Positions 19,222-30,435 of a stretch of 64,000 nt of DNA are shown one piece after another. Both the position numbers and the translations under genes were made by a program. Origin of the DNA: Symsagittifera roscoffensis. Lineage: Eukaryota; Xenacoelomorpha; Acoela; Convolutidae. How positions within the stretch are numbered: the first letter of the stretch is position 1; each line of letters opens with the position of its first letter. The notes under the pieces are model-generated. The model saw only the letters and a program-made list of their open reading frames with translations. It made no database searches and was not told the origin of the DNA. Location of the stretch: the NCBI RefSeq assembly GCF_963678635.1, contig NC_087071.1, forward strand, positions 31,920,141-31,984,140. Reading direction: 5' to 3'.

Positions 19222-19370
19222 GTACAAAAAATAGTGCTTCTTGGTGAAACTAAATCTCAGTGATGGTACTTTATGACTATGATAATACTGAGGACTACGA
19301 AAAAAGTTTGCAGGTGAAGGGAAAAAGAAAAAGCGACAAATTTTGTTTTCAAATAAACTTATAGAAAAAG
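19222..19370 (+). repeat. Unit X remnant left of the Penelope-like element
   Basis: It matches about 16472-16618 of unit X copy 1. It ends with ACTTATAGAAAAAG (19357-19370), the left target duplication of the Penelope-like insertion. Confidence 0.8.
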
Positions 19371-19709
19371 AAGAAATTTTTGCTAAAAAGTAAATTTCAA
19401 ACGTTTTCGCAACTATGTGCATCGTCAGGATTTTTACAATAAACTACTCTAAATGACGATAAAACATCAATTTACAAATGTTATTTACAATAAATCACAT
19501 ACAATTTGGTTCTAAACCATCATGATAAAAAATTAGCCAATCACAGTTGACCTCTAAATTACTATTAAGATTAAAATACTTTTAACCCCTAAAATTAATT
19601 AAACATTTTAAAATTAATTTGTCTGGAAGTTTCTGAGTCATAATTTCGATTTAGACATGTACGTTTTGAATAAAAAACCAAAAATATTTTGGGACTAAAT
19701 TTTCAGTGT
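19371..19709 (-). repeat. Pseudo-LTR, downstream copy (339 bp)
   Basis: It aligns without gaps to 22314-22652. The one difference seen is CCCCTAAAATT versus CCTCTAAAATT. It holds a hammerhead-like motif at 19390-19437. The piece GAGGTCAACTGTGAT inside it also occurs in unit X. Confidence 0.93.
19390..19437 (-). ncRNA. Hammerhead-ribozyme-like motif in pseudo-LTR
   Basis: Read on the minus strand: stem I arm GTAAAAATC, core CTGACGA, one T, stem II GCA/TGC with loop CATAGT, core GAAA, a palindromic ACGT in place of stem III, then TT and the other stem I arm GAAATTTAC. The stem I arms pair at 7 of 9 positions with an internal AA/AA loop. Very short stem III and an internal loop in stem I match the type I minimal hammerheads described in Penelope-like elements, which often act as dimers. 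Cleavage would fall at 19399/19398. The unpaired T after the core and the UU cleavage pair are imperfections. Confidence 0.75.
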
Positions 19710-22190
19710 TAACTCCCTGCTCCTAAACTCATCGCGCGTGTTCAAGCCCGGTTTCTCTTTCCTGATATGTATTGCCTCTAGTGTTAGCAATTTTGTTTGG
19801 TTGTTTGACCTATCTATAATTTCCCAACTAAGATCTGCGCTATTTCCCTCAAGTTGGCATTGCTGAAGGTGGAGGCCTACCGGTGAGTCTGCTTTCCTAT
19901 GTTCCTCAATTCTAGTGGTCAAATGTCGAACAGTTTGTCCGACATAGGTGGAAGTGCATCCACTACATGACAGTTTATAAACCACTCTTGACTTGAGGTC
20001 ATTAGAAAATGCTGACTTCAGTGATGGTAAACATGATTGTAGTTTTCTTGTGGTGAAAACCACTTGAACGTTCGTTAATTTTCGTAACCTGTTAGCAAAA
20101 TATTGGCTCTGGTTACCTCTATATTGCACCATCAGCATTGGGGGCTTTTCATCCTTTGGTGATTGAACTGACAAACCCCTGTCACTATCCAGGGGCTTGC
20201 CTTTACCCTCGATGATCTTGCACAAGGCGTCTGAAGCCACCTTTGCGGACCAATTTTCAGGGTTCTGATTTGTCAGCCATTGCGCCCTATTAGTTTCCAT
20301 AGCCTTATCAAATTGCTCCCAGCTAGATGTACTCCTAAAAACCCTGTGTACAGTGCCTTGGATAACACTACGCTTATACTGAGTTGGGGCGCAGCTTCTA
20401 TAGTTCAGTATAGTCCCTGTATCTGTTGGTTTTTGATACCAACTGCAAGTTACACGCCTATCCTGCGATATATTTATGTTCAAATCCAGGAACGGCAAAT
20501 TCCCCTCCGAATTAGTTTTCTCTAGAGTGAACTGCAAATTTGGATGAAGAGAATTGGCGGCATCGAGAAGACAACTCGGCTCCCCTCTGACTGTTCTAAC
20601 AATGTCATCCGCATACCTGAGGAACAATTTCACCTGGGGAGTATCCTTCTCCTTGTTCTTAGCTCGGCAGCAGCTTTCACAGTACCAGACTATCTCGGTT
20701 ATTGATGCCTATACGTCATCGGATATTTTTCCGCATTTTAGATGATACCAGTTTCGGCAACTCTCGCATTCAACCCCCTTTGATCTATATGTGACTTTCC
20801 TGCTGCAACATGGGCACAAGCCGTTTTTGTGTACATACCATGAATCATTACACTTGAATAATACTTTGCTGACCGCCATATTCAAAAGCCTTTTCATGGT
20901 TGCTCTTTGAATTTCAGGAGGAGACTCCTGGCTGTACAGCTTCTGTAAAGCAATTTCAATTGCCTCCATCAGGGGAACGTTGGTGTACAAACTTTTCACA
21001 TCAAGAGATATTATGGTTTCATCCGGATCTAGAGCAATGTTTTCTATTTTTTCTCTAGCCTCTTTAGTATTGGTTTCTATATTTGCTCCATCGATGTTGT
21101 CAAAAAACTTCGCAAGCATTTTGTTAAGATTCTCATACGAGCTGCCGGGAAGTGATAGTACAGGTCGTAGGGGTGTCTCATCCTTGTGTACCTTAGCTAA
21201 ACCGTACAAACGGGCGGGTTGCCCCCCTGTTGATCGTATCTTAGAATATAACTGATCACTTATCTCGTCTCTTTTGTTCATGGCTAGTAACTCTTTGTTA
21301 AGTTCTTTCTCAATTTTCAGTATCCCCTCATCAGTGGTTGCATCTTTTTTCACAAACTGAGCAGATTGCAACAAGGATTCCAGCTTTGATTCATATGTTT
21401 GTTTCCTCATTATGCAAAAACCAACCCCCTTATCAAAAGGCACAGCCAGCAACCCATTATCTTTGAGATATTTCCTCGTTTTTTCAACGGCTTTGTCTCT
21501 TGGGGTTTGCCGTACGTTTTTTGCATATGCCTTTGCCGCGGCTTCTATTTCACATAACGTTTCACCAGATGTTTTTTGATTTTTCAATTGTGAGAGGAAA
21601 ATGTCGATATCCGCCAAAAAATGTGTTTCGTTAAATTTGTCTCTAATTGGATGCTTGGGGCCCATTGATAGCACTTCATATACCCATTCAGGCAGTTCAA
21701 TATTATCAAGTACCCTAACTGATCGCTCATTTCTCCCCCCAAGAGGTTTATCTTGTCTCTCGGACAGTTTTTCTAACTTTTTTCTATGGTTTTCTGATGT
21801 TGTCTTTAAGCTTGCCTCAACTTGCCGCCTCACGAATCGGAAAATGGATGCCCACCACTGTTTGTCAATTTCTTTTTGCACCAGTGATCTCGCTTTCCTT
21901 AGCATCTCCTCGTACCTTTTCCTATCCTCATTTGCCCTAGAAGTTTCAGTCCTTAGTAGTTTCAATTGAAAATTATGCACAGCTTGGTCCGAAAAAACCC
22001 CGTTCTCGGGGACCCTAAACTTCAAAAAGTCCGGTATTAGATCGTTTTTCAGACATTTTCTCAGAAACTTCAGTCTATGTACAGATACTTGAACTTTTTT
22101 AAAGAATTTTAAATAGTCTAACACAATTTTCCAAGTTAGTAACTCAAATAAAAATCGGCCATTTTTTACGTATCGATAAAAAAAAAACAC
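19695..22190 (-). pseudogene. Penelope-type reverse transcriptase with PHD-like finger and GIY-YIG
   Basis: One reading frame with a single in-frame TAG at 20709-20711. The first part holds a charged N-terminal region and palm motif A (SLDVKSLYTNVP, ~21.0 kb). After WYVHKNG the expected AMGxP motif B region is absent. Instead a PHD-like Zn finger appears (CPCCSRKV, CESCRNWYHLKC, then WYCESCC after the stop). Motif C follows (FLRYADD, start of second part), then the GIY-YIG endonuclease (YKLSCSGC, STYVGQTVRHL, RIEEH). The frame opens without an ATG (GTG at 22190; first ATG about 95 codons in). The loss of motif B and the stop make this copy probably inactive. The finger may instead be normal for this subfamily, with only motif B deleted. 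Confidence 0.85.
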
Positions 22191-22313
22191 TAAAAATTCT
22201 CATTACATTGATGAAAATCATTAAAAATTTTTATACTGGCCCTTTAATGGGAAAACAGTTGGAATTTCAAGCTCTTCGCTTTTTGGTTTATCACGAATTT
22301 ACAAGTAAAATTG

Positions 22314-22652
22314 AAGAAATTTTTGCTAAAAAGTAAATTTCAAACGTTTTCGCAACTATGTGCATCGTCAGGATTTTTACAATAAACTACTCTAAATGAC
22401 GATAAAACATCAATTTACAAATGTTATTTACAATAAATCACATACAATTTGGTTCTAAACCATCATGATAAAAAATTAGCCAATCACAGTTGACCTCTAA
22501 ATTACTATTAAGATTAAAATACTTTTAACCTCTAAAATTAATTAAACATTTTAAAATTAATTTGTCTGGAAGTTTCTGAGTCATAATTTCGATTTAGACA
22601 TGTACGTTTTGAATAAAAAACCAAAAATATTTTGGGACTAAATTTTCAGTGT
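22314..22652 (-). repeat. Pseudo-LTR, upstream copy (339 bp)
   Basis: This copy lies 5' of the reverse transcriptase in element orientation. It carries the second hammerhead-like motif (22333-22380). Confidence 0.93.
22333..22380 (-). ncRNA. Hammerhead-ribozyme-like motif, second copy
   Basis: It is identical to the motif at 19390-19437, shifted by 2943 bp. Two copies in direct orientation would let the element RNA be cut into unit-length pieces. Confidence 0.75.
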
Positions 22653-22663
22653 GAAAAAGGATG

Positions 22664-23260
22664 ACTTATAGAAAAAGTCATCCTTTTTTCGGAGTCGTTG
22701 TTTTCGTCTGAATTTCCTTTTTTTCTAAATGCAGCTTTACTATCACTGAAACTTGTTCTGCTCCTTTGAATTTGTAAACTCTAATTTTGAATAATTACAT
22801 ACTTTTTTACATAAATTTTAGAAGTTAATGTACATTTGATAAAATTTAGAGGTCAACTGTGATCGGTTAATTTTACAACATATTTTTTGGAATCAAATAT
22901 ATTGGAGAATAATGTAAATCATTTCTGTAATTTTTTTCTTTGTCATTTAGATTAGTTCATTGTAAATATCTTGACGACGCACGTAGTTGTGGAACGTTTG
23001 AAATTCTATTTAAACTCCATTGTTTCTACTGATGAAATCGACGCCTTTTTAATACTGTTCTTCAATACTCTAATCTTGACGACGCACGTAGTTGTGGAAC
23101 GTTTGAAAATCTATTTAAACTCCATTGTTTCTACTGATGAAACTGACGCCTTTTTAATACTGGTCTTCAATACTCTTAATACTCTAATTTTGAATAATTA
23201 CATACTTTTTTGGATTTTTGGTTCAATCAAACGGTTTCGGCGTATGTTATATTGGTGAAG
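22664..23260 (+). repeat. Unit X continuation with a 105-bp tandem duplication
   Basis: It resumes with the right target duplication at 22664-22677 and matches 16606-16990 of unit X. The segment starting TTGACGACGCACGTAGTTG is present twice in tandem (about 22970 and 23075). The resulting ORF 22971-23258 is a by-product of the repeat and not a supported gene. Confidence 0.75.
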
Positions 23261-23571
23261 TCATCTCATGTTGCGTATTTTTGGGAAAAATAAGTTCTTA
23301 AGCTCTTGTATGTATCAAGAGGGTGGTATTGAAATCTTAAATTTTCAAAGTTTTTAGCTCAGTTATTTTATGATAAGTTTTGTTTTTGTTATAATATAAA
23401 TCGATACAAAATTTGACGGTTAGTTGCCGTTCGTCAAAGGATTTGCAATACTTTTTAGGGCTGTTCATCAAAGTCATACTAGCTGAAATTATATAGTTTT
23501 TTTAGAAGAAGCATTTTTTCGACATCTTCGAAGGGAACATGTATGATTTTTTAATTAGGTTCGTTCTCATT

Positions 23572-23640
23572 TGGTCTAGTGGTAACGCGGTTGCCTTTCC
23601 ACACTAAGGTCCTGAGCTCGAGTCCTGGGTAGACTTTGTT
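23572..23640 (+). repeat. tRNA-like SINE head
   Basis: GGTCTAGTGGTAACGC resembles a tRNA box A region and GAGCTCGAGTCC a box B. A near copy lies at 58893-58962. The arms do not close into a full tRNA, and the flanks are also shared, so this is a tRNA-derived repeat and not a tRNA gene. Confidence 0.6.
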
Positions 23641-23825
23641 TTTTCAGCATGTATGAAGTTGATTTTTTTTTCTATGGAAAACTCAGTAGCCGAAATTTTG
23701 TTTTTGTGCTTTTTTTGCCGGCTTCTTTTTCCCAAAGTTTGAATTTTTCTGCTGTTTTCTTGTCAGTTTATCAGCTCAGATTTTGGTTAAGTTTTTTATG
23801 AATATTGTTGAGTCATCTGTATTTA

Positions 23826-26800
23826 TGTCCTATCTATCGATCTATCTAAATGTATATTATATGTTGGTTGGTTGTGTGGACCTGCGTCAGTGATCTAGGG
23901 GGCGACGTAGTCGCCCTGTGCGATGTATGAAAGCCAGAATCTCGCTCGGGGAGTCCCGGAGGGCGCGAGTTGTTGCATATTCGCCCAGGCAGTCGTTTCT
24001 TTCGGCCTGCCAATGCAAGCAGAAGAACAGACAGTGCTCCGCCGTCTCTGGGGCGTTGTGGCAGTAGCGGCATGTGTCCGTCTCCTCTCGTCCTTAACGG
24101 AAAAGGGTGTCTTGAAGTTGAGGGGCTCTGTTTACACGGAGTTGGAACAGGGAGACTTCCTCCTCTCTCGATCTGTTGACGGAACGGGAGAGCGTCTCTC
24201 CTCCCGTAGCGCGGGCATGGAATTGATTGTCGTTCACATTTCTGGCATACGATTCTTGATGTCTGGTGTCAATCAGTGTCTTGAGATAGGTTTTGGTGCA
24301 TGTATTCTCGGGAACCCGTCTGAGGAGCGCTTCGCCTTGGGATCTCCAGTATGGACGAAGCTCGGTATGTCCTCTCGACCTCAGGCGGAACCGTGAATGC
24401 TGGGCAGCTATCTTGCGTAGGTGGTGATCTTCCTGGAGGGACTTGATTTTGTGGAGGAGAAGGGCACCCTCGTGCTCAGCGAGAACCCTGATAGGAGGCA
24501 GGCCGGCTTCCATACACGTGGTATGAATAGGAGAGCCGCGAGGAATGCCAGTGATCACGTAGTTTCAGGTAGTTTGCTGATTCAAGTTTGTCAGTCCAGG
24601 AATCGGCGAGGAAGTTGAACCAGACTCCCGACGCGTAGGTGCCGCGCCACTCCGCACGTAGGTCTTGTAAAGAGTGGTCAAGTCAATGGCTGTCAGGTCC
24701 CAGTTTCTGCCTGCGAGGGCTTGCAGAATCCGAGTTCTCTTCTTGAGCTTATCCGCGGTTTTCTTCGCTTGGGCATTGAAGCTCAGCTGGGCGTCGAAGG
24801 TAATGCCAAGAATTTCGGGGTTTTTGTTGTAGCCGATCATTGTGTTGTTCATGTGGACATAGGGTGTGGCTTTGCCCGCGGTCTCTCTCGGGTCCAGGGA
24901 GATGCAGAGCGCTTGCATCTTCCCCGGGTTGAGATTAATCGTCATATAGTGGTTGTCCGCCCACTCGGCTGCTGAACTTAAGGCGGGTTGAATAGATGCG
25001 GCTGTTTCGTCCGGGGTTCTCCCTGTAGCGGCGAGGGTGAAGTCGTCGGCGAAGAGGTCTGTAACAACATCAGGAGCGTCGGTGTTGATGGCTCGCGGGA
25101 GGGAGGCTGTAGCAAAGCAAAACAGAAGGGGGAGAGCGGGCTGCCTTGCGGGACACCCTCCTTGAAGATTTTGAAGCGGCCGATGGTGTCGTTCCACTTG
25201 ACGGTGCCGCGGCGGTCTGAGAGCCAGGCTCTAAGCCAGGCGAGGCAGCGGTTGGGTAGATTCCAGCTCGCGAGGTCTCTCAGGAGCCCTCCTTCTCTGT
25301 CGAAGGTGGCGGTGAAGTCCACGGCAACGAGCAAAGTACGTTCCGGCTTGGGCTTCTGAAGGTTGTCCATGGCTCTCTGGGAAATGCTGGCTAGAGTGTC
25401 CAGGGTTGACCTTCTAGGCTGAAAGCCAGATTGCTGTTCTGGAATTATCCCACTTGACTCTGGCCAAGATTTCATCCTGGAGGCGATCATGGTTTCGAGC
25501 ACTTTGGACACGACTGAGAAAAAGGCTTCCGGTCTATAGCTCTTTATATTGTTAGCGGGTTTGTTTTTCTTGATGATGGGTATGATGACTGCTTTCCGCC
25601 AGTCGGACGGAACACGGGACTCCAACCAGCTGCTGTTGAAGAGGTCGAGAAGGCGGCGTTTGGCGGAGTCTGTGATGTTCTTCAACATGAGCGGGTGAAC
25701 CTGGTCGAGACCCGGGGCCCCTTCTTCAGCTTCAGGATGGCTGAGGTGAGTTCCATGTTCGAGAAGCCATTGTTGAGGTCCAGCGACTCGTCGACCGGAA
25801 CGCGGAGGGATTTTCTCACCACCTCGTAGGCGGCCTTCGAGTCGGCTCTGTCGATTTTCGCGTGGCTGACTGATGCGTACTCTTTTGTCATCCCATTGGC
25901 TTTGTCCATATCGGTGGTGAATATTTTTCCGGCGTCGTTTTCTATGGGCTGATTCTTCACGTCTGCCTTGCTCCTGCCGTCCATGGCCCTGAGCGTCTTC
26001 CACACATTAGTGGAGGGAGTGGAAGGGCGAAGCTCGGCTGCAAAACTTCTCCAGCACTTGGCCTTCTCAGTCTGGATCGTGGTGTCCAGTTTCTTCCTGG
26101 CCGACTGGTACGCTTGGACGAGGCTGGAGGAGCATGGGTCGCGTTTGATGTAGCGTAGGGCCTGACTGCACTCTTTTTTGGCTTTGGTGCAGGCTTCAGT
26201 CCACCAAGGTTTGGTAGCGCGGTTGGAGGAGACTGGGGAGCTTTTCTTGGCCGCTTCGAGGACGAGGGCAACGAAACGCTTGTTGTCCGCTTCCAGGGAG
26301 CCAGCTGGCCACGGCTTCGAAAATAGTTCTTCGCAGTGAGCCCGATCCGTATTGTTCAGGTTCATCTTCTTCGTCTTGTCGATAGTGGGGCGATTGAAGT
26401 CCGTGGAGATGAGAGTGGGGAGGTGGTCAGATCCCACTGAGTCGAAGGTCTCCCAGGAGAAGAGGTGAGCCCTGGAGGTGTGCACCGCGTGATGTCCGGT
26501 GCCGAAGGTTTGCCTTTTTCTGAGAGTCTCGTCGGGCCGTTGTTGAGGAACTGCAGGTTCATATCCCACCGCCACTCGTCAAGCTCTATACCGAGTTGAG
26601 CGTTCTCAATGTCATGATCCCAGGGTCCGTGGCAGTTCGCGTCGCTGCAGATCACAACTTTCTCTCCGAACGGCCATTTATTCAGATGCAGTGAGCCATC
26701 TCGTTCGTCCCTGACAGGAGGCCTGTGTATGTTCCAAATATCAAGTTCACCTTTGCTGGTGCCGATCCGGACACCCAGAGTCTCCAACGCTGCAGCAGGG

Positions 26801-27443
26801 GAAGGTCCAGAGTGCCTGGTTCCTTTTTGATCGTGGTCCCTTGGAGGACCAGGATGGCGATATCTCCTTGGGGGTTTGGTCGTGAGGAGGCCTTTCTGGA
26901 GACCTTTCTGAGGCGATGGAGTGGCGTGTAACCGGGAAAATTTGGTGTTTCTGGAGAGGAGAACTTCGTTTCCTGGAGGATGACCAGCAGTGGTTTAGTA
27001 TTGTCTAGGAGTTTGTTGAGGATCTTGCTCTTCCCATTCCAGCCGTCGATGTTGAGTTGCAAGAAGGGGACAGCGTTGTTCTTGGTCACGGTAGAGGTAG
27101 CTGTGGGCGTAGCGGTTGGGGGAGCTCTTGGTGTGCACTCGCAGTGCCATTGCCATTTGGACCAGGCGTTGATTTTTGATTTCGTCATGTTCAGGCAGTT
27201 TCTGTGAAACCATCGGGGGCAATCCACGCACTCCAGGGAGTAGTCTTTTCTCCTGAAATCGTTGTTGCAGATAGGGCTGGGTGGGTCTCCCGCGCGGGAT
27301 AGGAGGCGCCTCAGATATGCGGGGTTCTCAGGGCGCTCGGGCAAAAACCCGGCTGATGTCCGTCGCACATCCAATTTGACTGAAATTTGGAGGAGTTTCT
27401 TCGCACACCTACCCCCGCGTAAAAGGGTTCCAGCTTGGTAAGT
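23826..27443 (-). mobile_element. Non-LTR retrotransposon (Jockey/Ingi-like), inserted in a TCTA microsatellite
   Basis: The left flank GTCCTATCTATCG and the right flank GGCATCACTGTCGCGCC are contiguous, separated only by (TCTA)n, in the paralogous copy at 59211-59310. The whole stretch between them is therefore an insertion of about 3.6 kb into the microsatellite. Orientation is minus, 3' end at left. The 5' end near 27443 lacks ORF1, so it is probably 5' truncated. Confidence 0.85.
23890..27374 (-). pseudogene. LINE pol: PHD-like finger, AP endonuclease, RT, C-terminal zinc knuckle
   Basis: The protein is spread over several frames because of indels. In order on the minus strand: a PHD-like finger (ICNNDF, CVDCPRWFHRNC, WHCEC; 27.2-27.3 kb); apurinic endonuclease motifs (LNIDGWNG, QETKF at ~27.0 kb; CSDANCHGPWDH ~26.6 kb; SDHLPTL ~26.4 kb); reverse transcriptase motifs (VAVDFTATFD ~25.3 kb, GVPQGSPLSP ~25.15 kb, LFADDFTL ~25.05 kb); and a C-terminal C-x2-C...H...C knuckle near 24.0 kb (CHNAPETAEHCLFFC). 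FADD in place of YADD and the zinc knuckle fit the Jockey/I/Ingi group. At least five frame changes make it inactive. Clade placement is from motifs only. Confidence 0.88.
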
Positions 27444-27599
27444 GGCATCACTGTCGCGCCATGTTTAGGATTTCACAGCTTATTATTTTTGCTTGTTCAA
27501 GGAACGAATTCTTGCACGTTTAAGCCGTATATTGCAATGGCTACAATTTTTTGGGATTTTCTAGCTTTAATTAAGTTTTTTTAGCAAAGTTTGAAATAA

Positions 27600-28470
27600 G
27601 CAGCCCAAAAGTGGAATGATGTCAGGCTGACCCTAGGGGTTGCAAATTGGGCCTCTTACGAAGATTCTTGTGAATTTCTCCAAAGTGTTTTTTAATTTCA
27701 CAAAACTTGTTATTCTCAACCCTGTAGTTGGGTACTGTCAGGGTACTCTCAGGGATTGCGAATCTTGTCTCCAAATTTGACTTCTCAAATCCTTGTAGTT
27801 TTCGAGATATGACGTTTTATATACATTTCTTAAAATTTCAAAATTTAGATTTAAAAATGTTCAAAAACTTTGAAAATCTTTTTCGTGTAGTTGGAAACTC
27901 TGATGTACACTCAGGGGTTGCAAATCTTGCCTCTGAATATGACTGCTCAAATCCTTTTAGTTTCCGAGATATGACATTTTTATGATTTTTTCAAAAATTT
28001 TCAAAAAACAGATTTGAAAATACTCAAAAATTTCTTAGTTTTCGAGATGTGACGTTTGTTATGTCTTTTTTTTAAAATTTTTTGTTCAAAGAACTTTGTT
28101 ATAAATAATTTGCTAATTTGGCCTTCAAATCTGATGGCACAAATCCTTGTAGTTTTCGAGATATGACGTTTTTTTGTGATTTTTGAAAAATTTGAAATTC
28201 CTAACCACGTAGTTGGGGGCTGTCAGGGTACCTCAGGAGTTGCAAATTTTTGCATACCATTGTGACTGCGTATTTAATTTTAGTTTCCGCGACATGGCGT
28301 TTTTTGATGTCATTTTATAATTTTTCAAAGAACTTCACATAATTTTATGGTTTTTCAAAGTACAAGGAAAAAAGTACAAAATTTGAAATAACCATTCCTG
28401 TCAGAGTACACTCGAAGGATGAAGATCTTATTTCCAATATCTGCGGTTTTTAATAACTTGTTAACAACTC
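27600..28470 (+). repeat. Degenerate ~120-bp tandem array
   Basis: The boxes GTTTTCGAGATATGACGTTTT and ACTCAGGGGTTGCAAATCTTG recur about every 110-150 bp, four to six times, each with small changes. Related copies are at 59640-59830. No coding potential. It resembles a decayed satellite. Confidence 0.65.
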
Positions 28471-28639
28471 GAAGCACCGGAGGTGCGTTACACGCTAGTT
28501 GGGTTTAATTGAAAACTTAGACGTGTGAATTATTAGTTAAAGCATATGTGAGCCACCACGGCAAAACCAGAAAATCATTTGACCTGAAACTATTTCATAA
28601 TTTAATAAGCATATATAACCATTGTACTTACTAACTATA

Positions 28640-30435
28640 TACTAACCATTGTGCTCAAATTGCAATTAAAGAGTTTTTTGATCCACGCACCGTCTAAATG
28701 CGCTGGAAGCAAGGCCCTCTCCGAGCGACAAAATTTTTTCGGAAACGTACAGGTAGGATGCGGTACCAAACGAGGAGCAGAAATAGCTGCGCAATCGTTT
28801 CGAAACCTAATTGAAAGCGACGACAATCCAAAACGCACTGTTCTTTTAAAACTAGATTTTAAGAATGCCTTTAACTCTCTAAATAGAGAAACAATGCTGA
28901 ACCAGGTTTATTCAAATCGCCCCGAATTGTATAATTACACCCATTGCGCGTATGGTAAACCTAGTTACCTTTTTTACGGAAGATCTGTTATAATGTCAGA
29001 AGACGGAATTCAGCAAGGTGATCCTGAAGCCCCACCCCTTTTTGCGGAAACAATTCATACACTAGTCAAAAAGTTGGAGTCGAAAATTAACATCTGGTAT
29101 TTAGATGATGGAAATTTAGCCGACGACTATAAGGTAGTACTCCGGGACCTTAAAAACATTCTGAAATCGGAACAAATTTACGGCCTGAGCTTGAACACTG
29201 AGAAGTGCGAACTTTGTTTTTTAGGACCGACTAGTACACAGTATAATTCAGTTTTACACAATTTCGGAAAATATGCCCCAAATTAAAAAAAAAACAAAAG
29301 AAGAACTCCTCATTTTAGGATCTCCAATCGGCGAACTTTGCCGAAAAGAATTGCTCGACGAAAAAATTAAGGAGCTTGAAAAAATCTCGGATGTCATTGA
29401 CAAACTAGACGACCATTATGCTTTTTACCTCCTGAAAAATTGCTCTAGCATGCCAAAACTCCTATATTTTTTGCGTACGAGTCCTTGTTTTTTGCAAAAT
29501 GATTTTTTGGAACGCTACGACAAATTACTAAGAAATTCGTTATGCAAGGTCACTAACGTGAAAATGGATGATAACCAGTTTTTACAAGCAGTTCTCCCGG
29601 CAGCCAAAGGTGGCTTGGGCGTTTCTTCCGCTCGTCGACTCGCTTTACCCGCTTTCTTAGCCTCAGCAGTAGGAGCGAAAGATGCCTTGAGCGAAATCTT
29701 TGGTTTGGAGCATGTGGATGGAACCTATGATGATGCGCTTAAACGGTGGTTTGAACTTGGAAAAACTGAAATGGCTCCGGAAAATGAAATCCAAAAAAAT
29801 TGGACGGAGCCAATTTTTGACAGCGAAATTGCAGACTTGATTTTACGACTCAAACCAACGGACGTAAAAAGATTCAACGCGTTCCAAGATAGATTTGGCT
29901 CCCAATGGTTGAACGTCATCCCGTGCAAAAATTTAAGAATAAAACTGTCGAACCAACAGCTCAGAATTGCAATAGGATTTATATTAGGCTCAAAAATATG
30001 CGAACGGCATAAATGCGTGTGCGGAAAAGACGTTACCGAGGATGGTCGGCATGGTCTTTCTTGTCTCAAAAGTGCAGGGAGATTCTCTAGGCATTCAAAC
30101 CTGAGTTTATCTTCTACTCACATTCCGTCTGTTTTAGAACGGTAGTAGACTCCTTAGCTCCTTGTAAGATTAATGCCGGGTCTGTTTGTAGCCCTGGTAC
30201 GGTTGCCGCTGAAGCGGAAGAGCGAAAAATTGAAAAGTATAAAGATCTTGTAAATGATGGATATCTTTTTCAACCGCTAGTTTTTGAAATTCAGGGCGCG
30301 GCCGGCCCCAGCACAGAAATTTTTTTGAGCAAGCTTTGTAAGAACCTAAGCATATGCACTGAGGAACCCAGAGCAGGCAGCTTTTTAAAACAGAGAATCT
30401 CCCTGGCAATACAGATTGCGAACGCCCCTTGATGA
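28640..30435 (+). pseudogene. Non-LTR reverse transcriptase, frame-shifted fragment
   Basis: ORF 28651-29286 shows LLKLDFKNAFNSLNR (motif A), IQQGDPEAPPLF (motif B) and WYLDDGNLADD (motif C). The next part, 29273-30145, is in another frame after an A run near 29285. It continues as the long C-terminal region (PAAKGGLGV, LSNQQLRIAIGF) ending in a zinc-knuckle-like CERHKCVCGKDV...HGLSCLKS. A third frame, about 30145-30432, carries the last ~90 residues. The 5' endonuclease is missing, so it is 5' truncated. The QQGDP and YLDDG signatures are typical of a widespread invertebrate LINE group that I do not name with certainty. Confidence 0.85.

Larger units (their letters stand above)
19371..22663 (-). 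mobile_element. Complete Penelope-like element
   Basis: The element is 3293 bp, in minus orientation. It is bounded by the 14-bp duplication ACTTATAGAAAAAG (19357-19370 and 22664-22677). It has direct 339-bp pseudo-LTRs (19371-19709 and 22314-22652) that differ at one position I noticed. The right side carries an extra GAAAAAGGATG-type tail after the pseudo-LTR. Inside are a reverse transcriptase and GIY-YIG endonuclease. Terminal direct repeats, a GIY-YIG domain and hammerhead motifs are the family hallmarks. The near-identical repeats indicate recent insertion, despite the stop codon in the ORF. Confidence 0.93.

Noticed and set aside
22971-23258. 95-codon ORF with internal duplication
   Set aside because: Made by the tandem duplication of noncoding unit X sequence.
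23572-23640. Functional tRNA genes at 23572, 48585, 58893, 61882 and 62022
   Set aside because: Acceptor stems do not close and copies are diverged and embedded in longer repeats; read as SINE heads.
27600-28470. CRISPR-like array of repeats with spacers
   Set aside because: Repeats are diverged, spacing is irregular, and the context is animal DNA; it is a decayed tandem repeat.
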